64,000 bases of DNA from the NCBI GenBank assembly GCA_036873135.1, contig JAPTYO010000018.1, positions 6,873,503 through 6,937,502 of the forward strand, read 5' to 3'. Shown piece after piece: positions 44,321-55,604 of this stretch. The translations under genes were made by a program, and so were the position numbers. The notes beneath the pieces are model-generated. The model was not told the origin of the DNA and did no database searches. It saw nothing but the letters and a program-made list of their open reading frames with translations. The stretch's first letter is position 1. The number at the start of each line of letters is the position of its first letter. This DNA comes from Clarkia xantiana subsp. parviflora. Taxonomy: Eukaryota; Streptophyta; Magnoliopsida; Myrtales; Onagraceae.

Positions 44321-45175
44321 AGAGATAGACGTTGTTGCACTCATATTGTCATCAACCGAAGTGTTTGATCAACCGAGGGCAGTGCGTCACGGTACCAACA
44401 GTATTGTCCACGTCTGTAATAGAAAGGAAACTTTCGCTTCACCCCTATTACTGCGCTCAAATACTGCTCGGAAAGCTGATAAGTTTCCAAGCGGAGGCAT
44501 GAGAACCTCCTATGGTACCACTTCCGCTACTCGCTAAGCCGTTTTAGACGCATATGGAGGTTTCGAAATACTAGAGATTCTGCTCATGCCCAAGATTCAG
44601 TATGTACCGCAGCACAAACTCAAGGATATTAGGAGTTTGTTTGACAAGAGAGGAGAGGGCACAATCCCTAAGTAAGCAGGAGGGATGATGTATAATACAA
44701 AAAAGTGGGGATCCCAACCCCTATCAGTATGTAGTGTAGAATCGGATCGGATCTGAAGCTCTTTACTAGGATTGGAACAAGCGAGGAACGAGTCAAGCAG
44801 CCTAGCATCACTTTAGATAGGAGCAGAATGGATGACTTACAACCAACAAAAAGTGCGTTCTCCGGATCGATATATCGTACGACGTAATGGAGATCTAAGT
44901 CTAGATCCGGTGGTGCGCAGAATTTGATCGTCGTGGCACGAACTCAGAATTTCTTCGCTTCGATTCCGCCCCTACTTCAATGTTAGCTAGCTCCTACTCC
45001 TCCTCCTTCTCCTCCTTCATTTCATCGTCGTTGGTCCTTCTGGTCATTGCTAACGATGCGGGTTCGATTCCCACTACCCGCTCTATATATTCTAATTAAT
45101 CATATTATTTTATTCGAATTCTATGAATAATTAGAATAATTAATATGATTAATATAGCATCCAATAGGCTCGTCC
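44320..45175 (+). other. Foreign insert in copia C, probably organelle-derived
   Basis: The RNase H line breaks between AISWTS (45178 on minus) and KQTYVAL (about 44320). The inserted ~850 bases have no copia homology and no clear TSD. At 45049-45092 lies a stretch with a tRNA T-arm (GGGTTCGATTCCC) that matches my memory of the 3' end of plastid trnG-UCC with its downstream CTCTATAT-type spacer, one base changed. The rest may be plastid or mitochondrial DNA; I cannot tell. Insertion by end joining would explain the missing TSD. Confidence 0.5.
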
Positions 45176-46415
45176 ATGAAATGGCGGCATTAGCAAGGAG
45201 AAATACTCCTCCTGTGGTGGACTTACGATCATCCGGATCGCCACCATGGTCTGCGTCACTGAAACCGGTCAATTCTAACTTCCCGCCCTCATAGCACAGA
45301 ACATAGTCGGCAGTACCTTTCAGATAACGAATTATTCATTTTACAGCCTTTAAATGTTGATAGCCAGGATCTGACTGGAAACGTGCTACTAGGCCCACAT
45401 CGTACATCAAACTACCAACCATGCTTAAGTACTCTGCACCCTTCATCTGTTCGCGCTCTGCCAGGTTCTTGGGGCCGTCACGTTTTGATAGTGCGCACCC
45501 GGGTTTGGCATCCTGTAATCTGAACCTTTTCAACAACTTGTTGATATAGGCTTCCTGAGATAGACATAATTTCTGGGTAGCCCGATCTCTAGCAATTTTA
45601 ATGCCCAAGATATACGTGGCCTCTCTCATGTCTATCATCTCAAATACAGATGCCAACCAAGACTTTGACTTGTTCATAAAACTCACGTCGTTTGCGGCAA
45701 TGAGTATTTCGTCCACGTATAATGTTAAGATGAGATACTTAGACCCGGAAGTCTTATAATAGACGCACGGATCCTCGTGAAGATTCACAAATCCGTTTCC
45801 TACGATTTCCTCGTGGAATCTGCGGTACCATTGCCGTGACGACTGTTTAAGACTGTAGATGGACCTTTGGAATTTGCAAACTTTACGTTCGTTACCGGGA
45901 TTAATAAAACCCTCCGGTTGCTCCATGTAGATCTCTTCCTCCAGGTTTCCGTGGAGGAATGCAGTCGTAACATCCATTTGGTCCAGCTCGAGATCGAGAC
46001 TTGCGACCAAGGCCAGAATGGCCCGTACTGTGGTGTAATGCATAGTTGGTGAGTATGTTTCGACAAAATTTATTCCGTGAAGTTGGGTATATCCTTTCGC
46101 AACAAGTTAAGCTTTTTATAGCTCAACCTTACCATCAGCAGCGAGTTTCAATTTGAGAACCCACTTTGCACCTATGGCCCTGCGTCCAGCAGGTAAATCA
46201 ACTAAAGACCATATCGAATTGGTTTTCATTGATGAGATTTCTTCCTTCATTGCATTCCTCCATTCCTTCGCTTAAGGTCCTTTCAACGCTTGTTGAACCG
46301 TTACAGGTTCGTCAACAGATGTTAGAGTGAAGATTTCTCCTCTCTCAATGGGATACTTCTTAGGAGAAGTTCTATGCCTTTGACTACGTCTAGGCTCGTT
46401 GCTCCCATCTTGACT
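45176..46415 (-). pseudogene. Copia C reverse transcriptase and start of RNase H
   Basis: The frame of 235 codons (46043-45336) covers VTTAFLHGNLEEEIYMEQPEGF, RQWYRRFHEE and YINKLLKRF. The box is YVDE at 45705-45719, so the second catalytic Asp is Glu. About ten residues are missing after SLMY compared with copia A. Upstream, 46400-46050 holds the KKYPIERGE start and LVAKGYTQ with two stops. Downstream, 45250-45176 holds DHGGDPDDRKSTTG before the foreign insert. Confidence 0.88.
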
Positions 46416-47504
46416 TTAAACATTACTCCCACTCGGAACAATGCTTCTGATCGGAGCATCACTCCCACTTGGAACAAGTGGAGTGTTTGAACCTTGTCTT
46501 ACAACCTTCCTAGGTCGACCTCTTGGTCTCGGAATCCTATCTCCGAAATTATTTCCTTGAACACTAGGATCTGGAACCAAGTTGGTCGGTAAACTCCCAG
46601 TGGAAACAATGGGTAGTATTGGTGGTTGTGGTTGTGGTATTGGTCCGGAAACATGATTATCAGGTTCAACTTGATTCGTCTCTGCAGCAACAGTGAGTGT
46701 GGTGGGGTTTATTCCTCTCACTGGATTTACAATGAAAATGTTCTCATTTTCATTGACCATGTCATTCACTTGAATTGCTGGTTCAAATATCCCACTCGAA
46801 GTAAGTGGGACCATATCATCAATGTTATCCTGGTCTAGTTCAGTCAATACCTCATATGTTTTGATTTCTCCGAGCGTTGGAAATTCGTCCTCAAGAAAAT
46901 CCACGTCTCTGGATTCATGTTCGACCAAGCCACCGTTTTCCTGAGCTGACAGAAATACGTATCCCTTAGATTTCTCCGAATATCTAATAAAGATACTATT
47001 TAGTCCTCTGGGTCCCAACTTGCCGAAACGGCTCTCAGTTGTATGTGTATAGGCAGCGCAACCCCAAGGTCGCAATCTTGTGAGATTTAATTCCCTACCA
47101 AGCCATAGCTCATAGGGCATTGTGTCTACCCCTTTGTTTGGGACAATTTACTACATGAGTGGTAGTCAATAACGCATCACTCCAATAGGAGATTGTAATT
47201 GTGCTTGCGACATCATGGTTCTGACCATATTCAGGAGAGTTCGATTACGACGTTCAGCCACAGCATTCTGCTGTGGTGTGTTGGGGATTGTCGTTTGACG
47301 AGCTATCCCTCTTTCTTTGCACAACTTATCAAACTCATAGGAGATATATTCTCCACCACTATCAGTGCGTAAGGTTTTCACCTTTCGCTCCTATTGATTC
47401 TCTACGAGGTTTAGAAAGTTTTTAAAGCAATCTAATGCCTCGAATTTACGAGTAATCAAATGAGTAAACCCGTTACGGGTATAATCGTCAATGGATACAT
47501 TCAC
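46416..47504 (-). pseudogene. Copia C integrase C-terminal part and linker
   Basis: On minus 47500-47397 reads SIDDYTRNGF, which carries the first catalytic Asp. 47381-47166 reads TLRTDSGGEY (second Asp) and NAVAERRNRTLL (catalytic Glu), so the DDE triad is visible. The 234-codon frame 47120-46416 gives PYELWLGR, the GCAAY...GKLGPRG element and the Pro-rich linker. A frameshift near 47130 and a stop near 47390 separate the frames. The first bases of integrase, including the HHCC zinc finger, are absent. Confidence 0.85.
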
Positions 47505-48104
47505 TGTTAGATCACGGGGAGTAATCACTACGGAAACACAAAACATGGTACGTGCATGTAATCAAAATTACGCAGCGGAAGAGTTACACATACCTCAACA
47601 GTTACCGTAGTCCAAGATCCTTTGTTCGAGGGAGTTCTCGATACACCGGACGGAACCCGTTGAGGTTCTTGTGAAAGAAGCCCTACGTGGTGTTAGCTCC
47701 ACAGCAAAGCCTCATATCAATTCTTGGCATGGGGACAGATCTTCAGAGAGTTGCTCGAAAGCAATTTGGCACACCCTTGGTGCAGGAATGGTTCAGCCGA
47801 AACTTGCTAGTGTGGGAGGAGGGTTTTCTCTCTAAAACACTCATGTGAGGGAATTATGATTAACCCCAAAATATTCCATAACACCTCTTATTTATAGGAG
47901 GATTAAAGTGGACAAAAGTCCACTTTACCCCACCTAATTATTTCGGTCGGCCTATGTATTGGGGAGGCCCGATTTTGGGCCTCCCATGTCAATTGGGATT
48001 TGGGTCTAGCCCAATTACCCTAATGTGAGATTTACCCAAGTTCATTAGGTAAGCTATACGTATTATGGACTACCAATTACGGCGCCCATCACCATATGCT
48101 TACA
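47505..48104 (-). repeat. Copia C 5' LTR
   Basis: 600 bases, very similar to 42209-42808. No primer site follows it inside the element. Confidence 0.9.
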
Positions 48105-48927
48105 TTTATGTCTATCTCAGGAAGCCTACATAAACAAACTATTAAAAGGTTTGGATTACAAGATGCCAAACCCGTGGAAACGCCGGTAGTATTCGGGTGC
48201 GTGTTGTCAAAGCGCAAAGGCCCGAAGAACCAGCAAGATCGTGAACAGATGAAGAGTGCGGAGTATTTAAGCATGGTTAGGAGTCTTATGTATGCCATGC
48301 TTTGCACTCGGCCAAATATCTTTTACGCTGTGGGCCTAGTAGCAAGATTCCAATCAGACCCTAGCTATCAACATTTAAAAGCTATAAAGCGGATCATATT
48401 ATATCTAAAAGGTACTGCCGACTACGTACTGTGATATAAGGGCAGGAAGTTAGAATTGACCGGATTCAGTGACGCCGACCATGGTGGCGATCCGAAAGAT
48501 CGTAAGTCCACCACAGGATGAGTGTTTCTCCTTGTTGATGCCGCCATTTCGTGGACGAGCAAGAAGCAATCTTGTGTCGCGCTGTCTACGATGGAATCAG
48601 AATTAGTTTCTCTCTCTAAAAATGCATAGGAAGCGGTCGGCTAAAAAGGTTTCTTACTGCGATGCCTTATGGCAATGTTGGGAGTAAACATGTGAAGGTG
48701 TTCTCTGACAGTCAAGCGGCGATTGCGGCAGTAAAGAATCTGAGTACCATAGTAGGACTTAAAACATTGATGTCAAATATAATTATGCTAAATCTATGGT
48801 AGAAGATAATATAATCACTTTAGAATACTCGCCCACTGATGATATGGTGGCGGACCCACTAACTAAACCATTACGTAGAGATATATTTGAAAACCATGTG
48901 AAACTGTTTGGATTGCGTAGGGTTTAG
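48105..48927 (+). pseudogene. Copia B RT end and RNase H
   Basis: Resumes copia B after copia C. The frame 48096-48434 encodes an EYLSMVRSLMYAML segment and FQSDPSYQHLKAIKR. After a TGA at 48432 come DHGGDPKDRKSTT, CVALSTMESE and the SDSQAAIAAVKN and LTKPLRRDIFENHVKLFGLRRV endings in different frames. The ancestral stop is at 48925-48927. Confidence 0.85.
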
Positions 48928-50047
48928 ATGTGGGCATGTATCTATGATAACATTTTGATGAATTGGAAATTACATTTTGATAAATGAGAGAATTGCAATT
49001 TGAGTTTATGATTCATCGACGTCATAATGTTTGATAAAATCGGATTGTACAGTCTATAAACTAAGTCGTAAGATGACGCAATCCTCTGCATAAATTATGT
49101 CGAATGTGGGCCTTGCCTTGTCACACGGGCACGGTTGTCTTGTAGGAGAGGTGGACCTCTTCCGAAGCAAGACTGGCTAAGAACCAGTTGGGAAACTTGG
49201 TTATGCAAAACAATCATTTGGTTTCGGAATAACACGATATGATTTTCGCTTGGCACTTCGCCGGTGCTGAACTCTTTTCGTCGTTAACCACATTATGGGC
49301 CCGATGAAAGTCTGCGATAGCATCATTGACATATCCCACACCTAACGATGTTCAGGTATACTATCGACGTGTGCTTCATACTACGCGTGCCACGTTCAAC
49401 CACGGGGTCATGCTCGGTTGTGCTAGATAGAATCCACATGATTCGGACGGGCGCAACTTCTTCACCTCGAGCGTGTGATTGATCCTGGGAGCCTTATGAA
49501 GAGGCACCCGAAGTATCCTCATGGACTCAGAACTCATACCTAAGGTCAGGCTCAATGTTCGCTTCCCGGCGTATGAGCGCAGTGCCGAAGAAAAAGGCCA
49601 AGTTACTACGTCTTTGGAAACTGGTTGGGTTTGACTAAGGGTATGAGCAATGGGGATGGTAAAGTTCACATGTAATTCACCGATATTGTATTCACTAGGT
49701 GGCCAACAACCGGATATTAGTTGAAGGTTGTGAATACTTGCACGGATGCCCTGGAGAAGTATTCCGATGTGGAAACTGGGCAATTGGAGAATTAACAGTT
49801 GACCAAGGATACAACGCGATACAGATTGATGTTTTTAACAGGTTGATTTGAGATAGGGAATCAACGTTCGCTGGGCGCTAAAACACTCATAACAGATGAG
49901 TAGCACGATGCCCTCGTATCCGCCGGTCGCACGACAAACCTCGTATGAACTATTCGGAAGCAGGGGCAGGATCAGAAGAGTGGAATGTTGATGCGATTTT
50001 GACAACAATACATTAACAGGCACCCTCTCATTCCTGCGAGTGGGAGC
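48928..50047 (+). other. Copia B 3' noncoding region with antisense frame
   Basis: Homologous to copia A 33062-34180. On minus, 49783-49376 is open for 135 codons and matches the copia C plus-strand frame at 43160-43435. It ends in GAGTGGGAGC, the polypurine-like tract. Confidence 0.65.
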
Positions 50048-50619
50048 TGTTAGCATATGGAGATTGGGCGCCGTAATTAGGAGCCCATTAATATGTATAT
50101 GTTACCTAAGAAATTGGGTAAATGTCACATTAGAGTAATTTGGCTTGACCTAAATCCCAATTGACATGAGAGGCCCAAATATTGGGCCTCCCTTATACAT
50201 GGCCGGCCGAAACTATGTGATAGGGCCAAAGTGGACTTTTGTCCACTTTGTTCCTCCTATAAATAAGGGGTGTTAGAGTTTTCTTAAGCGTAATTCATAA
50301 TTCCTCCTAAGTGGTGATTTGAGAGAAAAACCTTCCTCCCTAATACTAGTTTCGGCCAATCTTCTTGTAGCAAATCACTCTGGAGATCCGTCCCTGCAAA
50401 GAATCGATCAGAGGCTTTGCTGTGGAAACTATACCGCGTAGGACTTCTTTAACAAGAACTTCTACGGGTTCCGTCCGGTTGGTCGTGAACTCCCTCAGCA
50501 GGATCCTTGGGGACTACTGAAAGGGTTTAAGGTATGTGCACATTTTCCACTGCGTAATTCCGATTACTGACATGTACCTATGTTTAAATTTCTATAGTAA
50601 TCTGCTCTGTAATCCAACA
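50048..50619 (+). repeat. Copia B 3' LTR
   Basis: 572 bases, TGTTAGCATATGG to TAATCCAACA, followed by TSD AAGAG. Shares CATATGGAGATTGGGCGCC with the 5' LTR. Confidence 0.92.
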
Positions 50620-50805
50620 AAGAGATCTTCAGAAATGTCTCGAAGCTCTAAAAACTTCTTTTTCTCTCGTCGAGAATTTTTGCCAACTTTCAGATAAGAT
50701 GGGCAAAAAAAATGATACTCTCCTGATTGAGGGTGCTATTCTTCGTGAGAAGGTTGAGGCCTCGAAGGATGAAGTAGATATGCTTAAATTCGCCCTGGTG
50801 AAAGC
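50620..50805 (+). pseudogene. Older coiled-coil gene remnant, right part
   Basis: Continues the frame of 35019-35211: the broken codon G|AT at the junction restores the reading frame, and a Glu/Lys/Leu-rich coiled coil runs to 50805 without a stop. It is then cut by the LTR at 50806. Confidence 0.55.
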
Positions 50806-50872
50806 TGTCAGACCTAAATCTAACCTACAACGAATACGTTTAAAAACGTGAGATTTTGAATAGAGTCGCCAC
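50806..50872. repeat. Start of a second family-S LTR, cut by E
   Basis: TGTCAGACCTAAATCT... to AGAGTCGCCAC matches the reverse complement of the last ~70 bases of the solo LTR at 39930-41406. Element E begins at 50873; the rest must lie beyond the window. Confidence 0.75.
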
Positions 50873-51548
50873 TGTTGGATCACGGTTGGAACTCCGGTAC
50901 GTTCTTGACGGAAGTCCGAACTCCTTCGCTCCAAGTAATCCTGCAAGAAGGGGATAGACCGGGCGGTGACCCAGAATCCCTCTCCGATGCTTAAATTAGT
51001 ATCTCGATATAGACTGACAAGTATCAGTATGAATGTCAATGTGTTGATCCTGAGGTAACTCCTTCCTTTATATAGGGGAGGAGTTACCCCAGTTACCTGT
51101 TGTGATAACTGCTGGGGGCAGTAAGCCCACGTTCCGTTTATCTCGGCCACTTGCCCACGTTCCGTCTTTTCAGGCCACTTCCCCACTATGTTGATAGTGG
51201 GCGTGTTTCTCGGCCTCCTTCTCTGATGGCAAGTCCCGACGGATGTCGGGGACTACAGAGTTTATCTCCTTTGGTCACCGCTCGGGGCCCCTCGTCATCG
51301 GGACAGGGCCAGCATTCTCAGGGATTCAAAATCGGGGCCTACTCAAAGGCATATCATCGTGGCCTACTCAAAGGCATATTATCGGGGCCTACTCAAAGGC
51401 ATATCATCAGGAGCGTTCAGCTCGTATGTCGGGACCGACCTTGTCGGGTCCTCTCGTATTGGTCTTTCTAAGCCTCTTTTGGGGCCCAGTGGGCCTACTT
51501 CACCGTTTAGTCGTCGTTAATGGGCCTAACGGCTATATCGACCCATCA
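50873..51548 (-). repeat. E 3' LTR
   Basis: 676 bases, TGTTGGATCACGG to CGACCCATCA (plus view). On minus TATATAAA lies at 51067-51074. It is followed by a pyrimidine tract (TTTGCCCCCAAG), the polypurine tract on minus. Confidence 0.88.
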
Positions 51549-51822
51549 TTTGCCCCCAAGACACGAGGGACTTATAGTTCGTCGTGTCTTCCAACTCCGA
51601 ACCTCTCGAGATTCCGAGGATAACCATCGAATCCGAAAAGATTTCTCGATTACTCAACTATTAAATGCGATGGGTGATGAAGCGACGGCTAGGGTGCCCG
51701 TGCCTGCTTTTCTGAAAAAGCGCTTTCTAGACGTTTTTTTCCTAGTTTTTTCGACGATTCAGGTTGAGGCGTTTCATCTTCAACGGTCCGGATTGCAACG
51801 TCTCTTTGGCTGTCCTCTCTCC

Positions 51823-51829
51823 TATAAAA
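51823..51829 (+). promoter_or_regulatory. TATA box of the E extra gene
   Basis: TATAAAA in CTCTCCTATAAAACCCC, 152 bases before the ATG at 51975. The F copy has the same arrangement with 154 bases. Confidence 0.6.
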
Positions 51830-51974
51830 CCCCAAATCTTGGCACTATTCAGTTCTCTTCTACCGTTTCATTCTCTGTGTTTTCAAAAGCTCAAGCTCTC
51901 CTTTCTAGTCTGATCAACACTCCGGCGACCAGGATCTCCGACCATCAAGATCATCCTTTCTTCTCCGATTCAAC

Positions 51975-54512
51975 ATGTCTGGTAAGATTTCCTCCTTCGA
52001 TTCCGAAGAAACTTGTTAGCATAGTTTTTCCTTTTATCTCCGTTAACTTACCTGACCTTTTGCGGAATACAACTGTGCCTTTTCTTGCTCTGATCATTTT
52101 CCAGACGGTGAATCCAGTTCCGGGGGGAGGAAGCCCTTCAAGTTTGATTATGCTTGTAATGAGATTTCTGAAACCGCCTATGATGCAGCTCTCCGTGAGG
52201 GGTGTATTACTTCCACCTGGGAGCCTCGCTTCCCTTTTCCTTGGCCTCGCGTCCCGAGTGACCCTGTGGTCACTCGTCCCCGAGAAGGGGAGGTATTTGT
52301 CTCCACCGGGCAAATATCGGCAGGGATCCGATTCCCCTCCTGCGGGAATTTAGTCGAGATGTGTGAATATTACAAAACACATCCAACTACTTTTTCCCCC
52401 CACGCCATCCGTGTGTGGAATGCCTTCCTTGTTCTCTGCCTTCGCCAACAGTGGACCTACAGCCTCCGACTTTTCCGGACCTTCTACGGGATGAAATGCA
52501 ATGACGCCGGGATCTGTGCCTTCTACCCGCGGATGCCTAAATGGAGCAAGGCGCAGCTCTCTCGGTATAGCTGGAATGGTGACACCTGGAAGGTCGCCAA
52601 AGGTCGGGGGCTCATCACTGACTCGGGGCCCGACAACAGCGGCTGGAAGAAGAATTACTTCTTCATCCGGGACAGCTCTATTCCGTGGCCCCGATGGGAG
52701 GTTGAAGCAGACCCTGCTCCCGCTTTTCACACTTACTCCGAGGAGGATTTCCAGATTCTCCACTGCATCCAACTTTATCGATGGGGGGACTCTTTCGCTC
52801 CCTTCGATGCCAACTCCATCGGGGAGCGGGACCTGGTTCTGACCGGGATCCGACTCCTTGATGTCGCCTCCGGGGGCCAACTCTTCGACGGCCCTTCTAA
52901 CCTCGTTCCTTGGGTAATATTCTAACTGCACTTTCGTTTTCGTCTTTGCAGCTAAGAAGGTATCATTGCTGACCAATCTCATGCTTAAGCAGGCGGAGAC
53001 CGATGCTGTCCAACGCCCCGCGAGGAAGAGGAAGTCTTCAAAGAGGTCCGCCTCCTCATCGGCACCTCCCACTTCGGAGCAGATCAAGTGGGCCCGGGTG
53101 GAGAAGATGGAGCAGATCTTCAACACCAAGACTCCCGAGAAAGGTAAACAGCTCCGCTTAGCAATTCGATTATACAGGAGGCGTATTCCCGATGAGCTAA
53201 TCCCCTCCGATAAGGGAGCCCGGATCGAAGGGATCAAACGCATCCTGCAAGGAGAAACTCCCCGCATTCTCAAAGCGGGTTACTACAATTATTACGGGAA
53301 GGACCAGTATCTCTCCCGTCGCGTCATCTGGTGTAGGGATCCTGATCAACTTCCTGATTTTCTTTCTGAAGTTTCTCGTCCTCCAGCTGCAGGTCAATCG
53401 GGAGCTGGAGCTTCGGCGGAGGTGCCACCCTCCGACGCCCGGGTCAAAGAGCCCCTTCTTTCCCTTCCAGGCCCAGGAGGATCGGGGACTGAGGACGCCC
53501 CGACGGACGGTCAGTTCCGTCGGGTGGTTGACCTGGACGTCTCTCACTCTTCTGAGGAGGCGAGCGAGGGTTAGCCCCTGGTTCGTCGCCGGGGGGCGAG
53601 GCAGACCCCGCTGGAGCCAACTTTCGAAGGGCTGCCTCCATCTTCTCCGGCACAGCAGCTTTCGCCGGTCTTGAGCCTGACTCCTGAGGGGACGACGGTT
53701 TCTCATGGCGGCTCGGAGGACTGCACCTCCGACACTCAGGGCGTCATTCCCCATCTCCTCTTAGACGGGAGCTTCTACCAGGTTTACACCCCCGACCAGG
53801 CGGCGGCTCCCTGGACTCCGATCGAGTCACTGCGGGGGGTCTCGTTGCGTCGGGATGATGTATCATCGGAACTAGGTCTGCACCTGCTGGCGGGTTCAGT
53901 TCCGCCATCTATGAATCTTCCGCTCTCCTTGGCTCGAGAGGACATCCACGCGAACATTCGCAACATGGCCGTTCGTCGTGTGGAGGTAAGGCAGAATATT
54001 CTCGTGTACTGACCTCTTCCTTTCTTCTTCACAGGAAATAGCGGACCAACACCGCTGTTTCGGGTACGTCCTGACCTTGGAGGAGGCCCTGGAGCAGGAG
54101 CGAGCCAAGGCGGCCCCCGAGGTCTTGGCCAAGCTCAAGGAGGATCTGGCTGCCTCCGAATCGTCGAGGGGGAAGCTGGTTAAGGAGCAGGCCCTCCTTA
54201 ATCAGAAGACTCGGGACCTCCTGAGGCAGGTTCATGACTTCGAGCGGCTGCTGAAGCAGGAGTGACAAAAGCTCCAGGAAGAGCAGCAGGGGCGTGCGGA
54301 GGATCGGGAAAGGCATGTCCTCGAGAAGAAGGCCCTTGAGGACGCCAAGGCGGGGCTGGAGGCTGAGAAAGTCCTTCTCGCCAGTCGGTCTCAACAGATG
54401 GAGCGGGAACTCGCTGAGTTTCCCACCAAGCTGGCCGAGGCTGAGGTCAATGGACGGGAAGATTATCGGGGCTCCGAGGCTTTCCAAGTGGATGCGGTGA
54501 AGTTCTGTACGG
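51975..54512 (+). pseudogene. E extra gene: Transposase_28-like with coiled coil, cut by F
   Basis: Likely exons are 51975-52014, 52105-52913, 52952-53985 and 54035-54512, with GT-AG introns; the phase at the 52914-52951 intron does not fit, so that boundary is uncertain. Exon 2 (open 52266-52925) has GEVFVSTGQISAGIRFPSC, LVEMCEYYKTHP, HAIRVWNAFLVLC and TYSLRLFRTFYG, the same pattern as exon 2 of E1 and E3. Exon 3 is basic at first (RKRKSSKR) and later Pro/Ser-rich. Exon 4 is a long coiled coil (LEEALEQERAKAAPEV...). A TAG at about 53572 and TGA at about 54263 break it. It lies opposite to the strand of gag-pol. Role unknown. Confidence 0.7.
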
Positions 54513-55177
54513 TGTTGGATCACGGTTGGAACTTCGGTGAGTTCTTGACGGAAATCCGAACTCCTTCGCTCCAAGTAATCCTACAAGAAGGGGATAGACC
54601 GGGCGGTGACCCAGAATCCCTCTCCGATGCTTAAGTGAGTATCTCGATGTAAACTGGCAAGTATCAGTATGCAAGTATGTGAACGTATCAATCCTGAGGT
54701 AACCCCTTCCTTTATATAGGGGAGGGGTCACCTCAGTTACCTGTCGAGATATCTGCCACGTTCCGTTTATCTCGGCCAGTAGCCCACTTTCCGTCTTTTC
54801 CGGCCACTTCCCCACTATGTTGATAATGGGCGTATTTCTCGGCCTCGTGCTCTGGTGGCAAGTCCCGACGGAAGTCGGGGACTCCAGAGTTATCTCCTTT
54901 GGTCACCGCTCGGGGCCCCTCGTCATAGGGACAGGGCCAGAATTCTCAGGGGTTCAGTATCGGAGCCTACTTAAAGGCATATCATCGGGGCCTACTTAAA
55001 GGCATAGGATCGGGGCCTACTTAAAGGCATAGGATCGAGGCGTTCAGCTCGTATGTCGGGACCACTCTTTGTCGGGTCCTCTCATATTGGTCTTCTAAGC
55101 CTCTTTTGGGGCCTAGTGGGCCTACTTCGCCGTTTAGTCGCCATTAATGGGCCTAACGGCTATATCGAAACCCATCA
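54513..55177 (-). repeat. F 3' LTR
   Basis: 665 bases, homologous to the E LTR throughout; TATATAAA on minus at 54711-54718. It is followed by the TTTGCCCCCAAG tract. Confidence 0.88.
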
Positions 55178-55450
55178 TTTGCCCCCAAGACATGAGGGAC
55201 TTATAGTTCGTCGTGTCTTCCAACTCCGGACCTTTTGATATTCCGAGGATAACCACCGAATCTGAAAATAATTCTCGATTACTCAACTATTAAATGCGAT
55301 GGGTGATGAATTGACGGCTTGAGTGCCCGTGCCTGCTTTTCTGAAAAAGCGCTTTATAGCCGTTTTGTCCCTAGTGTTTCGACGATTCAGGTTGAGGCGT
55401 TTCATCTTCGACGGTCCAGATCGCAACGTCTCTTTGCCTATCCTCTCTCC

Positions 55451-55458
55451 TATAAAAA
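55451..55458 (+). promoter_or_regulatory. TATA box of the F extra gene
   Basis: TATAAAAA, 154 bases before the ATG at 55605. Confidence 0.6.
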
Positions 55459-55604
55459 CCCAAATCTTGGCACTATTCAGTTCTTCTCTACCGTTTCATT
55501 CTCTGTGTTTTCAAAAGTTCAAGCTTTCCTTTCTAGTCTCTGATCAGCACTCCGGCGACCAAGACCTCCGACCATCAAGATCATCCTTTCTTCTTCGATC
55601 AATC

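Larger units (their letters stand above)
42204..48109 (-). mobile_element. Copia element C, nested in copia B
   Basis: 42209-48104 has copia LTRs at both ends in reverse orientation. The flanks are GTTAT (42204-42208) and TTTAT (48105-48109), an imperfect 5-base TSD. The interior on minus holds integrase, linker, RT and RNase H and the 3' noncoding part. PBS, leader, gag and protease are absent: the right LTR touches integrase directly. Confidence 0.85.
35207..50624 (+). mobile_element. Copia element B, full span with TSDs
   Basis: LTRs at 35212-35807 and 50048-50619 are flanked by AAGAG (35207-35211, 50620-50624). It is the same family as A, on plus. Internal order: PBS, leader, gag-position relic, linker, RT, RNase H, 3' noncoding part. 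It holds a solo LTR and copia C. Every coding part has stops. Confidence 0.92.
50873..54512 (-). mobile_element. Tat-type gypsy element E, left part
   Basis: 3' LTR (50873-51548), then the plus-strand extra gene, which is interrupted at 54512 by F. The remainder, with gag-pol and 5' LTR, should lie right of the window after F. GCCAC (50868-50872) is the expected TSD. Confidence 0.8.

Noticed and set aside
45049..45092. A tRNA gene
   Set aside because: Only the T-arm and 3' acceptor side are present; no anticodon or D arm, so it is a fragment.
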